Origin: Frondihabitans sucicola
GTDB taxonomy: Bacteria > Actinomycetota > Actinomycetes > Actinomycetales > Microbacteriaceae
Length of the DNA: 64,000 nt
Assembly: GCF_030296615.1 (NCBI RefSeq)
Contig: NZ_AP027732.1
Span: 1 to 64,000, forward strand
Direction of reading: 5' to 3'
A model generated the notes under the pieces. It ran no database searches and was not told the DNA's origin. It saw only the letters and a list, made by a program, of their open reading frames with translations. The translations under genes and the position numbers were made by a program. Below are positions 49,504 through 59,127 of this stretch, in pieces (positions within the stretch are counted from its first letter, which is position 1; every line of letters starts with the position of its first letter).

Positions 49504-50453
49504 GGGCGCTGCAGGATCGGCTCGTGGTCGGTGACGAACGCCCGACCCGCGGCCAGGATGCGCTCGAGTTCGGCGAGCTGAGCCTCCGTCGGGTCGACGA
49601 GAGGAGGCCGGACCGAACCGACGGGCAGGCCGCCGAGCCGCAGACCGGCCTTGATCAGCGAGACCCCGAAGCCCGGCGTCTCGTCGCGCAGCCGGACCAG
49701 CGGGGAGTAGAACGCGTCGAGGAGGGCCAGACGGCGATCCTCGTCGCCCGCGCTGTACGCGCGGTAGTGCTCTCTCGCGATCTCCGGAGCCATGGCGAAG
49801 GCGGCGGAGGAGTAGAGCGGCATGCCGAGAGCGCGGTAGGCCCCCTGCGTGAGCTCGGCCGTGAGGAGCCCGTTGAAGAACTGGAAGTCGGTGCGGCCGG
49901 TCGCGCGGACGGCGAGCGCGATCTCCTGCGCCAGTCCGATGTCGCCGGTTCCGTCTTTGAAGCCGATCACCTTGGGATTCTGCGCGAGGTGTGCCATGGC
50001 AGCGGCCGTGAACCGGGCGCCGCCGCGGTGATAGACGATGACCGGCAGCTCGGTGGCCGCTGCGATGGCCTCGACGTAGGCGATCGTGCCGGCGATCGGA
50101 CCGGTGACCAGGTAGGGCGGGAGCACGAGGAGGGCGTCGGCCCCGGCGGACTGCGCGGCGCGGGCGAGCTCGAGCGCGGTGCCGAGCGAGCCGCCCGCCC
50201 CGGCCACGACCGGGATCCTGCGATCCGTGTCGCGGCGGACGACGTCGACCGTCGTCGCGACGACGGCTGCGGCTTCGGTGACCGACAGCGCGTGGATCTC
50301 ACCGGTGCCGCAGGCGGGGAAGACACCGCCCGGACCGAAGGGCAGCCGCGACGCGACGTGCTCGGCGAGCAGGTCGAGGTCGACGGCGCCCGAGTGGTCG
50401 AACGGGGTGACGGGGAAGAACAGGATGCCGTCGAAACGGATGTCGGTGGTCAC
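49500..50453 (-). CDS. DapA-family 5-dehydro-4-deoxyglucarate dehydratase-like protein
   Basis: A 317-residue Schiff-base lyase/dehydratase of the DapA/NAL family. ILFFPVTPFDHSGAVDLDLL and FPACGTGEIHALSVTE start the barrel; the catalytic Tyr is in VIVYHRGG (near 141) and the Schiff-base Lys in IGFKDGTGD (near 166). The G-T-G-E and K-D-G-T-G-D forms are those of 5-dehydro-4-deoxyglucarate dehydratase, which decarboxylates and dehydrates its substrate to 2-oxoglutarate semialdehyde. The neighbouring semialdehyde dehydrogenase and enolase-type dehydratase agree. A 2-keto-3-deoxy-pentonate dehydratase is the main alternative. Confidence 0.88.
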   Translation of the reverse strand: MTTDIRFDGILFFPVTPFDHSGAVDLDLLAEHVASRLPFGPGGVFPACGTGEIHALSVTEAAAVVATTVDVVRRDTDRRIPVVAGAGGSLGTALELARAAQSAGADALLVLPPYLVTGPIAGTIAYVEAIAAATELPVIVYHRGGARFTAAAMAHLAQNPKVIGFKDGTGDIGLAQEIALAVRATGRTDFQFFNGLLTAELTQGAYRALGMPLYSSAAFAMAPEIAREHYRAYSAGDEDRRLALLDAFYSPLVRLRDETPGFGVSLIKAGLRLGGLPVGSVRPPLVDPTEAQLAELERILAAGRAFVTDHEPILQRP

Positions 50454-51400
50454 GCGTGACTCGATTCTGCGGGTGCGGGAGGGGCGGCGGAGACGGAGGG
50501 GGCGGAGGGCGCGCCGGCGGACAATTCGGTCCGCCAGCTGCGGACCGGCCGCCAGCCGAGGAGGTCGGCCGCACGCTTCGAGGAGAAGGCCGGCGCGAAC
50601 GAGGCGAGGGAAGCGGCCTGCGACTCGGTCCCGGGCAGGTAGCGGGGCACGAGGGTGTCGAGCGACTCCCGCGCGAGGGCGTCGGCGGCACCCACGAAGA
50701 ACGTCGAGCCGTTGGGAATCCGGTCGGCCCCGCGCAGCCAGGCCACCACGAAGTCGCCCGCGTCACGGGCATCGACGTAGTTGAAGAGCGAGACGGCGGC
50801 GTGCTCGGGGTGATCGAGTCGCTCGCGCACCGTGTGACCCTGCTGCGTGGGTGCGCCCTCCCACTCCTCGGGGGAGATCACGAAGCAGGGCCGGAACACG
50901 CCGTACCGCACGGCGTCCCCGTCGCGCACGACCGCCATGGCGATGATCTCCTCGATCACGCGCTTCGAGAGCGAGTAGGCGTTCCACGGGGCGAGCGGGT
51001 GGTCTTCGTCGAGCGGGAGGTACTCGGGCCGCCAGCCGTGCGGGGCGCCGTAGCCGACGACGGTGGGCGAGCTCGCAGCGAGCAGCCGCGTGGCTCCGAC
51101 GACACCGGCGGCCTCGACGACGTTGTAGGCGATGGCCGTGTTCGTGCGGAAGATGACGTCCTCCGGCGCACTGAACGGGACGGCGATCGCAGCGAGGTGC
51201 ACCACCGACTCCGGCCGGATCGCCTCGAAGGCTTCGATCGTCGCGGCGTGATCGGTGAGATCGACGGTCACCTCGCGGAAGCGGTCGGTGCCGATGGGAG
51301 CACGGTCGAGCGAGACGACGTCGTGGCCGGCGGAGACGAGCACGTCGGCGACGCTGCGACCGAGGCGACCCGACCCGCCCGTGACGATGATCCTGCTCAT
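50450..51400 (-). CDS. Extended SDR (NAD-dependent epimerase/dehydratase family), possible uronate dehydrogenase
   Basis: A 316-residue extended short-chain dehydrogenase. IIVTGGSGRLGRSVADVL is the G-x-x-G-x-x-G cofactor motif, DLTDHAATIEAF the adenine-binding Asp region, and AYSLSKRVIEEII the catalytic Y-x-x-x-K near 165. The S-S-P-T segment near 127 supplies the active-site Ser/Thr. Its layout and context (sugar-acid genes on both sides) suggest a uronate dehydrogenase that would form the aldarolactone used by the next enzymes, but an epimerase role cannot be excluded. ATG 51400 overlaps the Gfo/Idh stop, and its TGA overlaps the next GTG. Confidence 0.8.
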   Translation of the reverse strand: MSRIIVTGGSGRLGRSVADVLVSAGHDVVSLDRAPIGTDRFREVTVDLTDHAATIEAFEAIRPESVVHLAAIAVPFSAPEDVIFRTNTAIAYNVVEAAGVVGATRLLAASSPTVVGYGAPHGWRPEYLPLDEDHPLAPWNAYSLSKRVIEEIIAMAVVRDGDAVRYGVFRPCFVISPEEWEGAPTQQGHTVRERLDHPEHAAVSLFNYVDARDAGDFVVAWLRGADRIPNGSTFFVGAADALARESLDTLVPRYLPGTESQAASLASFAPAFSSKRAADLLGWRPVRSWRTELSAGAPSAPSVSAAPPAPAESSHA

Positions 51401-52758
51401 GCCTTTTCCGTAACCGCGACGCGGTCCGCGGCGAGCGACTTCGTCAGGTCGACGCCCAGCCCGAGGTCTTCGACCCGGACGGCCTGGCCGGTACGGAGCG
51501 ACTCGTTGCCGGCGATGCCCACGGCGACCGAGCGGAGTCCGTCGAGCCAACCGGCCGGACGGCCGAGCGGGTCGTCCTCCGGGCCGTCGAACACGTCTCG
51601 GAGCAGGAGCGCGTCGCCGCCGCCGTGCGCACCGCCGTCGTTCGGGATCGGGATCTCTTCGGCCACTCCCCAGTGGTTCTGCACGACGAGGCGTTCGCGC
51701 TGGGGTCGGACGCTCTCGGCTCGGTCGCCCTCCGGGCGGGCACTGGGGTCGATGGCGTCGGCATCGAGCACCGATCCCCGCTCGACGACCGTCAGTTCGG
51801 CCCGTCCCTTCGTCCCGTTGATCGACACGACGTAGCCCTCCCACGGCGAGTGGGCGTTCAGCGAGTACGACATGCTGGCGCCCTTCTCGTAGTCGACGAC
51901 GAGCGACAGGTTGTCTTCGATCGTGATGCCGTCGCGGAAGACGTCCTGGTCGCGCCGGTAGCCGTCGAAGTGCTCGTTGTCGAGGTAGAGCGCCTCGAGA
52001 TCGGGGTCTGTCCGAAGGTCGAGGAGGAACGGGTCGCGGTCGCTGCCGTCGACGGTGCCTCGCTCGGGTCGATCGCCCAGGCCGCGACGCCTGGCCTGCT
52101 CCGCCCCGTAGAACCGGAGCCCTCCGCTGGCGAACACGCGCGTCGGCACGTCGTCGATCCACCAGTTGACCAGGTCGAAGTGGTGCGACGCCTTGTGGAT
52201 CAGGAGGCCGCCCGAGTTCGCCTTGTCGCTGTGCCAGCGGCGGAAGTAGTCGGCGCCGTGATTGGTGTCGAGCACCCATTCGAAGTGGACGCTCGTGACC
52301 TCGCCGATGCGCCCCGAGGCGACGACCTCTTTCAGCGCCGTGTTGCGCGGCGAGTAGCGGTAGTTGAAGGTGACGACGACGTCTCGCCCAGTCGTCTGGA
52401 CGGAGTCGACGATCGAGCGGGCTCCGGTCACATCGATCGTGAGGGGCTTCTCGACGACGACGTCCGCGCCGGCGGCGTGCGCCCGCACGATCATCTCGGC
52501 GTGGGTGCGGTCGGGAGACGTGACGATCACGCGGTCGATGTTCTGCTCGCGGATGACGCGCTCGAGATCATCCGGGCCGGACAGCAGCGGCCGGGGAGCT
52601 CCAGCCTTTTCGACGGCGTCGGCGTGCAGCGCGAGCCGTCCCGGGTTGACGTCGAACAGAGCGACGAGGTCGCCCGCGTTCGCGTGTTCTCCCGTGAGCG
52701 CGCCCACGTACATGCGTGCCCGTGATCCTGCGCCGATGAGCGCATATCGAGTCGTCAT
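51397..52758 (-). CDS. Gfo/Idh/MocA-family oxidoreductase, first gene of aldarate operon
   Basis: A 453-residue member of the Gfo/Idh/MocA family, longer than average because of an insertion at about residues 230-275 (rich in R, D and G). YALIGAGSRARMYVGAL is the NAD fold; VEKPLTIDV the E-K-P motif; FNYRYSPRN and GLLIHKASHHFDLVNWWI hold the catalytic-region K, H and D. It heads an operon of six genes, all joined by 4-base stop/start overlaps except the last. A perfect LacI-type palindrome lies 27 bases upstream. It may oxidise the sugar released by the alpha-galactosidase, but a role on another intermediate is equally open. Confidence 0.9.
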   Translation of the reverse strand: MTTRYALIGAGSRARMYVGALTGEHANAGDLVALFDVNPGRLALHADAVEKAGAPRPLLSGPDDLERVIREQNIDRVIVTSPDRTHAEMIVRAHAAGADVVVEKPLTIDVTGARSIVDSVQTTGRDVVVTFNYRYSPRNTALKEVVASGRIGEVTSVHFEWVLDTNHGADYFRRWHSDKANSGGLLIHKASHHFDLVNWWIDDVPTRVFASGGLRFYGAEQARRRGLGDRPERGTVDGSDRDPFLLDLRTDPDLEALYLDNEHFDGYRRDQDVFRDGITIEDNLSLVVDYEKGASMSYSLNAHSPWEGYVVSINGTKGRAELTVVERGSVLDADAIDPSARPEGDRAESVRPQRERLVVQNHWGVAEEIPIPNDGGAHGGGDALLLRDVFDGPEDDPLGRPAGWLDGLRSVAVGIAGNESLRTGQAVRVEDLGLGVDLTKSLAADRVAVTEKA

Positions 52759-52784
52759 CGAGACCCTTCCAGTCGCCTGGTCGT

Positions 52785-52804
52785 GTGAGAAAGCGTTTTC
52801 TCAC
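52785..52804. promoter_or_regulatory. LacI-type operator upstream of the aldarate operon
   Basis: GTGAGAAA-GCGT-TTTCTCAC is a perfect 8-4-8 inverted repeat with a CG step at its centre, as LacI/GalR operators have. It lies 27 bases before the operon start and about 105 before the divergent LacI gene. Confidence 0.8.
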
Positions 52805-52909
52805 TTTGTTTCAGTCAGTGAACCAGGTCATCTCGGGAGGGTCAAGCCCTCGGGGCGGCTAGCATGCTGCATGATGAGGAAGGGTTTCCTGACAGCCCGA
52901 AGGGACCGC

Positions 52910-53932
52910 ATGACGCGAACGACCGGCAAGGCCTCCCCCATCTCCGCCGTGGCGGAACGGGCCGGGGTCTCCGTCTCGACGGTGTCGCGGGTGATGAACG
53001 GTCACGCGACGGTGGACCGTGCCATCGCCGACCGCGTCCGTGCTGCAGCCGCCGCCCTCAACTACGCCCCCAACCCGCTCGCGCGATCGCTCGTGATGGG
53101 GAGGACCACGACGGTGGCGGTCCTCGTTCCCGACCTGGGCAACCCCACCTTCCAGAGCATGCTTCAGGGAGTGAGCCGTGCGGCGGCGAGAGACGGCTAC
53201 CGGATCCTCGTCGCGGACTCCGCCGAGACGATCAGCGAGGAAGGCATTCTCGCGGTGGAGATGCGGCGGCGCTGCGACGCCATCGTCCTCTGTGCACCCC
53301 GCATGCCGGCCGCCCTTCTGGCCGATCTCCTGCCCGAGTTGATGCCCGCAGTCCTGATCAATCGCCCCGCTGCGGTCGGTCTGGCGCCGACCGTGACCGC
53401 CGACTACGAAGCCGGAATCCGCCCCCTCGTCGAGCATCTCTACGCTCTCGGGCATCGCACGCTGGCATACCTCCAGGGCAAACCCGAGAGCGCGTCGAAC
53501 GCGGCGCGCCTGCGAGGCCTGGCAGCGTTCTGCGAGGCCCACCCTGATGCCGAGCTGCTGACCGTCGACGGAGGAACCGCGTTCGAAGACGGACATCGAG
53601 CCGCCGCCGACCTGGCCGGATCTCGATTCACCGCGGTGCTCGCGTTCAACGACCTCGTGGCGATGGGGCTGCTGAGCGGGCTGGCCGAACTGGGCGTCCG
53701 AGTTCCGGAGGATCTCTCGGTCACCGGATTCGACGACATCCCGCTCGCTCGCTACACGACACCGCCGCTGACCACCGCCTCCGTGCCGGTTCTCGAGCTC
53801 GGCGAACAGGCGTGGAGGCGGCTTCACTCGCTGATCGTGAACGAGACGCCGGCCGACGATGTGGACTATCGCCCTCATCTCGAAGTGCGACGGAGCACGG
53901 CACCACCGGCCACCCCGAGGAGCAGAACATGA
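52910..53932 (+). CDS. LacI-family repressor of the aldarate/alpha-galactosidase operon
   Basis: A 340-residue LacI/GalR protein. ISAVAERAGVSVSTVSRVMNG is the helix-turn-helix near residues 10-30; LNYAPNPLARSLVMG is the hinge helix, and VAVLVPDLGNPTFQSMLQG begins the effector domain. ATG 52910 is chosen over two upstream in-frame ATGs because CGAAGGGACCGC (a ribosome binding site) precedes it and family similarity starts there. The gene is divergent from the six-gene operon, and the perfect palindrome 52785-52804 is the likely operator. Its stop overlaps the ATG of the M24-fold gene, so regulator and that enzyme are made together. Confidence 0.95.
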   Translation: MTRTTGKASPISAVAERAGVSVSTVSRVMNGHATVDRAIADRVRAAAAALNYAPNPLARSLVMGRTTTVAVLVPDLGNPTFQSMLQGVSRAAARDGYRILVADSAETISEEGILAVEMRRRCDAIVLCAPRMPAALLADLLPELMPAVLINRPAAVGLAPTVTADYEAGIRPLVEHLYALGHRTLAYLQGKPESASNAARLRGLAAFCEAHPDAELLTVDGGTAFEDGHRAAADLAGSRFTAVLAFNDLVAMGLLSGLAELGVRVPEDLSVTGFDDIPLARYTTPPLTTASVPVLELGEQAWRRLHSLIVNETPADDVDYRPHLEVRRSTAPPATPRSRT

Positions 53933-54998
53933 CCACCACCCCCGATACCGGCGAGTACGCGCTCAAGCGCGCTCGGCTCCAAGCGATCCTCGAGGCACGC
54001 AACACCTCGACGCTGGTCCTCACGTCACCCGGTGTCCTCGGCTGGCTGTTCGGCGGCGCGCGGGTGCAGGTCTCGCTCGTCGGCGAGCCCGTTCTTGCAG
54101 CCGTCGTCCGCCGCGACGGGAACGACACGGTTCCGATCTTCATGAACGAACGCGCCCGCTTCGAAGACGAAGAACTGCCGCTCGGCCTCCCCTGGTGTCC
54201 GTTCCGTGGGACGCCCCGCTGTTGGCACCGCTCCGCTCGACCTTCGGAGACGAGATCCTGCGCGAAAACGAGGTGGCCGGAGAGTTGCAGGCGGCGCGCG
54301 CGGCCCTCGTTCCGGCCGAGGTGGATCGCTACCGCCGCCTGTGCCGGGAGGTCGCGGCGCTGATGTCGACGGTGCTCGCCGGTGTTCGACCGGACGACAC
54401 CGAACGCCAGGTCGCCGCCCGGCTGGCCGGTGGTCTGGTTGCCCTCGGGGCCGATCCCCTCGTCGTTCTCGCGGCTGGTCGAGACCGCCTCTCGTACCGC
54501 CACCCGCTGCCGACGACGGGGCCGATCGGCGCCGTGGCCATGGTCGTCGTCTGTGCTCGACGGCAGGGGCTCATCGCCAACGTCACGCGCTGGATCCGAT
54601 TCACGCCGGCCACCGCAGAAGAGGAGGATGTCCAGCGCCGCCTCTTCGAGGTCGAGCACGCCTTCTTCGCGGCGACGCGTCCGGGCGCCGTCCTTTCGGA
54701 CGTGTTCGCGGCGGGGACGGCCGCCTACGCCGAACAGGGATTCGCAGCCGACGAATGGACCAGACACCACCAGGGCGGACCGACCGGCTACAACGGCCGC
54801 GATCCTCGAGCCGGCGCCTCGGCGGACGGCCTCGTGGTGAGTCACCAGGCTTTCGCGTGGAACCCCAACGTTCCCGGTGCCAAGGTCGAAGACACGGTGC
54901 TGGTCGGGAATGGCGACCCCGAGGTCCTGTCGGTCGCCGCGGACTGGCCGACCCTCACCGTCAGCGGGCTCGCCCGGCCCCTCGTGCGGGAGCAGTGA
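53929..54998 (+). CDS. M24-fold protein (Xaa-Pro peptidase/creatinase-like) lacking visible metal ligands, one frame break
   Basis: A protein of about 356 residues with the creatinase-type amino-terminal domain (RLQAILEARNTSTLVLTSPGVLGWLFGG) and a carboxy-terminal pita-bread domain. The segment VVVCARRQGLIANVTRWIRF stands where active metallopeptidases have D-x-G ... S-D-x-T-R, so both first aspartates seem replaced. TRHHQGGPTGYNGRD fills the later His region. This points to a creatinase-like, metal-free hydrolase or an inactive relative. The frame breaks at the CCCC run 54189-54192; one C joins LGLP to LVSVPWDAPLL. It is co-translated with the LacI gene, an unusual pairing. Confidence 0.78.
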
Positions 54999-55026
54999 CG
55001 CAGCAACCGTGCGTCCCGTCTGACGG

Positions 55027-56974
55027 TCAGATCTCGACGTCGCTGCCCATCGTGACCGTCTGCTGCGGCGGCAGCATGAAGAGCGCGGCCGGGTCGGCGG
55101 CGTTGTGGGCGAGGCTGACGAAGAGCTTCTTGCGCCACGCCACCATGCCCTTGCTGTCGGGCCGGAATCGCAGGCCGCCCCGCGAGATGAAGTACGACGC
55201 CCCCTCGATGTCCTTCGGATCCAGATCCAGGATCTCGTTCAGGCAAGCCGCGTGGAGGGCGTGCGGGAGGTCCTGGTCATCGGAGAAACCGAACTTCACG
55301 GTGATGTGCTCGATGCCGTCGTCGGTGTAGCCGAGGTCGTCGCGGGTGAACGCCTTGGAGTGGGGCACGTGGGGCACGCTCGCCGTGAGCACGGAGACGA
55401 TGATCACGCGGTCGTGCATCACGTGATTGTGCTCGACGTTCGCCCGGAGCGCGAGCGGGGTGGTGTCTTTGTTGGGGTGCGGGAAGATCGCGACACCCTG
55501 CACTCGCGGGACGTGCGTCGTGTTGACCTGCTCGATGAAGTCGTCGAGGGATCCCTCGAGCTCCTGGCGCTGCTCCTGGACGAGCTGTCGTCCGCGCCGC
55601 CAGGTCGTCATGACCGTGACGACGGACAGCGCGATGAGGAGCGGCACCCACCCGCCGTGGATGATCTTCGAGAGGTTCCCGGCCAGGAACGTCAATTCGA
55701 GACCACCGAAGACGACCGCGGCGAGGACCAGCTTCCAGGTCTGCCAGTGCCAGAGCTGTCGTGCGACCAGCAGCAGGAGCAGCGTGTCGACGACCAGCGC
55801 GCCGGTCACCGACACCCCGTACGCGGTGGTCAGCGCGGCGGACGATCGGAAGGCCAGCATGATCGCCATGACGCCGATGAACAGCAGGAGGTTGACCGCC
55901 GGCAGATAGATCTGGCCTCCTCGTTCTTCGAGGTCTGACGGATCGTCAGTGGCGGCAGGAGACCGAGCTGCACCGCCTGGCGCGTCAGGGAGAACGCGCC
56001 CGAGATGACGGCCTGGCTGGCGATCACCGTGGCCGCCGTGGCGAGCACGACCACCGGGAGCTGGAGCTGGGCCGGGAAGAGCAGGAAGAACGGGTCTTTC
56101 GTGGCCGACGGCTGATTGAGGACGAGCCCCGCCTGTCCGAGGTAGTTGATGACGAGGGCCGGGAAGACGACGAAGAACCAGGCGCGGCGGATGGGGATCC
56201 GACCGAAGTGGCCCATGTCCGCGTAGAGCGCCTCGGCGCCGGTGATGACGAGCACCACCGCGCCGATCGCGACGAACGTGATGTACGGGTGAGCGAAGAC
56301 GAAGAGGATGGCCCAGGTGGGCGAGAGCCCCTGGAGCACGTCCGGATGCTTGACGATCATCGGGACGCCGGCGACGGCGATGACGACGAACCACAGCAGC
56401 ATGATCGGGCCGAAGGCCGCGCCCACGCGGCTCGTGCCGAAACGCTGGACGAGGAACAGGAGGACGAGGATCACCGCTGCGATCGGCACGACCAGGTGTC
56501 CGACGGAGGGAGCGGCCGTCCCGAGGCCCTCGACCGCGGAGAGCACCGACACGGCGGGGGTGATCACGGAGTCGCCGTAGAAGAGAGAGACCCCACGATG
56601 CCGATCACGAGGAAGATGGCCGCGCCGCCTCGCCGCTTCGAGTAGAGGCGCCTGGCCAGGGCGGCCAGCGCCATGACCCCGCCCTCGCCGTTGTTGTCGG
56701 CCCGCATGAGGACGAGGACGTACTTCACGGACACGACGATGGTGATGCTCCAGAACATCATCGAGATGACACCGAAGACGTCTTCGCGCGACGCGTTCAC
56801 CGCACCGTCGTCGATCGTGAACACCGTGCGCAGCGCGTAGAGGGGACTCGTTCCGATGTCACCGAAGACGACCCCGAGAGCCGCGAGAGCGAGTGCCGTG
56901 GTACTCGCGCCGCCGCCGTGGTGATGATCGCCCGTCGTCTCGACAGCGGGTTCTGGGGAACGGGTCTCTGTCAC
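55027..56974 (-). CDS. kup: Kup-type potassium uptake protein, two frame breaks
   Basis: A K+/H+ symporter of about 649 residues in the KUP/HAK/KT family. The amino terminus has [18 protein letters not shown], the family hallmark, followed by [23 protein letters not shown]. About twelve helices end near residue 450, and a cytosolic domain of about 190 residues follows (starting [15 protein letters not shown]). The frame breaks at the CCCC run 56591-56594 and at the CC 55916-55917 (G runs on the coding strand). One more G at each joins GIVG to VSLFYGDSV and KNEEG to GQIYLPAVN. The GTG start is at 56974. A long His/Gly-rich leader precedes the first helix. Confidence 0.94.
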
Positions 56975-57114
56975 GCGCGCACACTCCAGATCGGCCGTCG
57001 GCAGAGACGGCTGGGCTCATCCTGCCATCGCGACCTCTTCGGGGCCCGTGCACGCACCGCAAACGGCCCAGGACACCGGTCGTACAGTGGAGAGATGAAG
57101 CGAGCCGACGCCCC

Positions 57115-58353
57115 GTGACGCGCGCCGAGGTGATCGACGGGTCCGGCGAGTGGCTGGGCCACGAGCGCGGGTCGGTTCGCTATCGCCTCCTCCTGGCGTC
57201 CCTGTTCTGCGTCGGCGTCGCCACGTTCGCGCAGCTCTACTCGCCCCAGGCCGTCCTGGCGTCGATCGGGCGTGGCTTCGGAGTGACCGCGTCGAGCTCC
57301 GCCCTCGTGATCTCGGCCTCCACCGTCGGGCTCGCGATCGGAGTCCTGCCCTGGGCGGCCGCGTCCGACCGGTGGGGGCGCCTGCGCGTCATGTCGATCG
57401 CCGTGCTCGGCGCGACGATCCTGGGTCTGCTCGTCCCCTGGTCGCCGTCGTTTCCGCTGCTGCTCACGGGCCGGTTCTTCGAGGGGCTGATGATCGGTGG
57501 CGCACCGGCCGTCGCGCTGGCCTACCTGGGCGAGGAGGTCCACGCGAAAGACACCGCGCGGGCCGCGGGGACCTACGTCGCGGGCACGACGGTGGGCGGA
57601 CTCGCCGGCAGGATCATCGCGGGGTCCGTCGCGAACGTCGCCGGCTGGCGCCTCGGAGTCTTCGTCGTCGCCCTGGTCTGCGGCGCAGCGGCGATCGCCT
57701 TCGTCCGGCTCGCTCCTCGGCCGCGCCGCTTCGTCCGGGCCGACCGCGGCGACCGGGCCGCTCGGGTCTCGGCCCGCCTCGGGCAGAACCTCCGTTCGCC
57801 CCGACAGCTCGTGCTCTACGCGCAGGGTTTCCTTCTGATGGGCGGCTTCGTGGCCCTCTACAACTTCTTCGGCTTCCGTCTCACGGCAGCGCCTCTCTCG
57901 GTGCCTCCCGCCGTCGCCGAGTTCGCGTTCGTGGCCTACCTCGCCGGCACCGTCACGTCGTCCCGGGCCGGCGCCCTCGCCTCCCGATTCGGTGAGCGCC
58001 GCGTGCTCCTCGCATCGGGGCTGGTCATGCTCGGTGGAGTCGCCCTGACGGTGACGACCGAGCTCGTGCCGGTCGTCATCGGGCTGATCCTCGCGACCGG
58101 CGGCTTCTTCGGGGCGCACGCCGTCGCATCCGGCTGGGCCGCCCGCGACGCCGGAGGAGCGCGAGCCCAGGCGTCCGGTCTCTACAACCTCTGCTATTAC
58201 GCCGGGTCGAGCGCCTTCGGCTGGCTCGGCGGCCTGGCTTTCGATGCCGGAGGCTGGACCGGTACGGCGGTGACCGTCATCGGCCTCGTCGTCGTGGCTC
58301 TGGCGGCGGCGGCCGTCGGACTGCCTCGGCGGGTCGTTCCGGCGGTCGGGTGA
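57115..58353 (+). CDS. MFS transporter (YnfM-like group)
   Basis: A 12-helix major facilitator of about 412 residues. FATFAQLYSPQAVLASI-type first helix (here VATFAQLYSPQAVL), AAASDRWGRLRVM as the loop 2-3 motif, and GRFFEGLMIGGAPAVALAYLGEEV place it with the YnfM/inner membrane transport group. The start is uncertain. GTG 57115 is in frame but has no good ribosome binding site. An ATG at 57095 directly after GGAGAG would read MKRADAP and join this frame if one C were restored to the CCCC run 57111-57114, the same defect seen elsewhere. The substrate is unknown. It is divergent from kup. Confidence 0.88.
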   Translation: MTRAEVIDGSGEWLGHERGSVRYRLLLASLFCVGVATFAQLYSPQAVLASIGRGFGVTASSSALVISASTVGLAIGVLPWAAASDRWGRLRVMSIAVLGATILGLLVPWSPSFPLLLTGRFFEGLMIGGAPAVALAYLGEEVHAKDTARAAGTYVAGTTVGGLAGRIIAGSVANVAGWRLGVFVVALVCGAAAIAFVRLAPRPRRFVRADRGDRAARVSARLGQNLRSPRQLVLYAQGFLLMGGFVALYNFFGFRLTAAPLSVPPAVAEFAFVAYLAGTVTSSRAGALASRFGERRVLLASGLVMLGGVALTVTTELVPVVIGLILATGGFFGAHAVASGWAARDAGGARAQASGLYNLCYYAGSSAFGWLGGLAFDAGGWTGTAVTVIGLVVVALAAAAVGLPRRVVPAVG

Positions 58354-58412
58354 TCCGCGCGGTGCGCCGGACGGTGGAACGCACCGTGCTCGGGCGTCGT
58401 GTCTCGGCACAA

Positions 58413-58423
58413 ACATCGGATGT
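58413..58423. promoter_or_regulatory. Short palindrome before the GntR gene
   Basis: ACATC-G-GATGT is a perfect 5-1-5 inverted repeat about 30 bases before the GntR start. FadR-subfamily regulators bind sites of this length, but the sequence is too short to be sure. Confidence 0.35.
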
Positions 58424-58453
58424 ATGGTGTCAGGACGAGAAAGCGAGGCGCGT

Positions 58454-59127
58454 GTGGCCGTCACGGATGAAGCGATCAGCAAGATCCAGGCGATGATCGT
58501 TGCAGGCGACCTCAAACCGGGCCAGCGCCTCCTCCCGAGAAAGAGCTCAGCGAGAGCCTCGGCCTGTCTCGGAGTTCGCTGCGAGAAGCGGTGAAGGCCC
58601 TCGAACTCATCCGAGTGCTCGACGTCCGGCGGGGCGACGGCACCTACGTGACCACGCTCGATCCCGGACTCCTTCTCGAGGCGGTCTCGTTCATCGTCGA
58701 CATGCACCAGGACAACTCGCTCGTCGAGCTCTTCGAGGTGCGCAGAATCCTGGAGCCCGCAGCAGCGGCCATCGCGGCGCTGAACCTCGACGAAGCGGCG
58801 ATCGCGTCGCTCCGCACCATGGTAGACGAGGTCGACGAGGCCACGACAGTCGAGGATCTGGTCGCCCACGACCTCGAGTTCCACGCCAGGATCATCACCG
58901 CGAGCGGCAACTCCTACCTGTCCAGCATGCTGGAGGCCCTCAGCAGCCGGACCGTCCGAGCGCGCATCTGGCGCGGACTCACCGAGGAGCGCTCCGTGGC
59001 CAGGACGCTCGACGAACACCACGCCATCGTGGATGCGCTCGCCCGGCACGACACCGAGCTGGTGCGCGCCCTGGTGACGGTGCACGTCAGCGGCGTCGAG
59101 AACTGGTTGCGGCGTTCGCTCGAGTGA
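58454..59127 (+). CDS. GntR-family (FadR/FCD) regulator, one frame break
   Basis: A transcription regulator of about 224 residues. The winged helix is at the start: the segment ISKIQAMIVAGDLKPGQRLLPE joins KELSESLGLSRSSLREAVKALELI once one C is added to the CCC run at 58534-58536. RRGDGTYV ends the wing. The helical FCD ligand domain contains LFEVRRILEPAAAAIAAL, HDLEFHARII and the EHHAIVDALARHD segment with the usual D/H/H metal-binding positions. GTG 58454 is preferred. The stop lies within the 3' end of the opposing amidohydrolase gene (41-base tail-to-tail overlap). It probably controls the fucoside cluster. Confidence 0.88.

Noticed and set aside
56975..57094. A potassium- or c-di-AMP-responsive riboswitch ahead of kup.
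   Set aside because: The short leader shows no conserved ydaO-type core or clear multi-stem structure that I could support.
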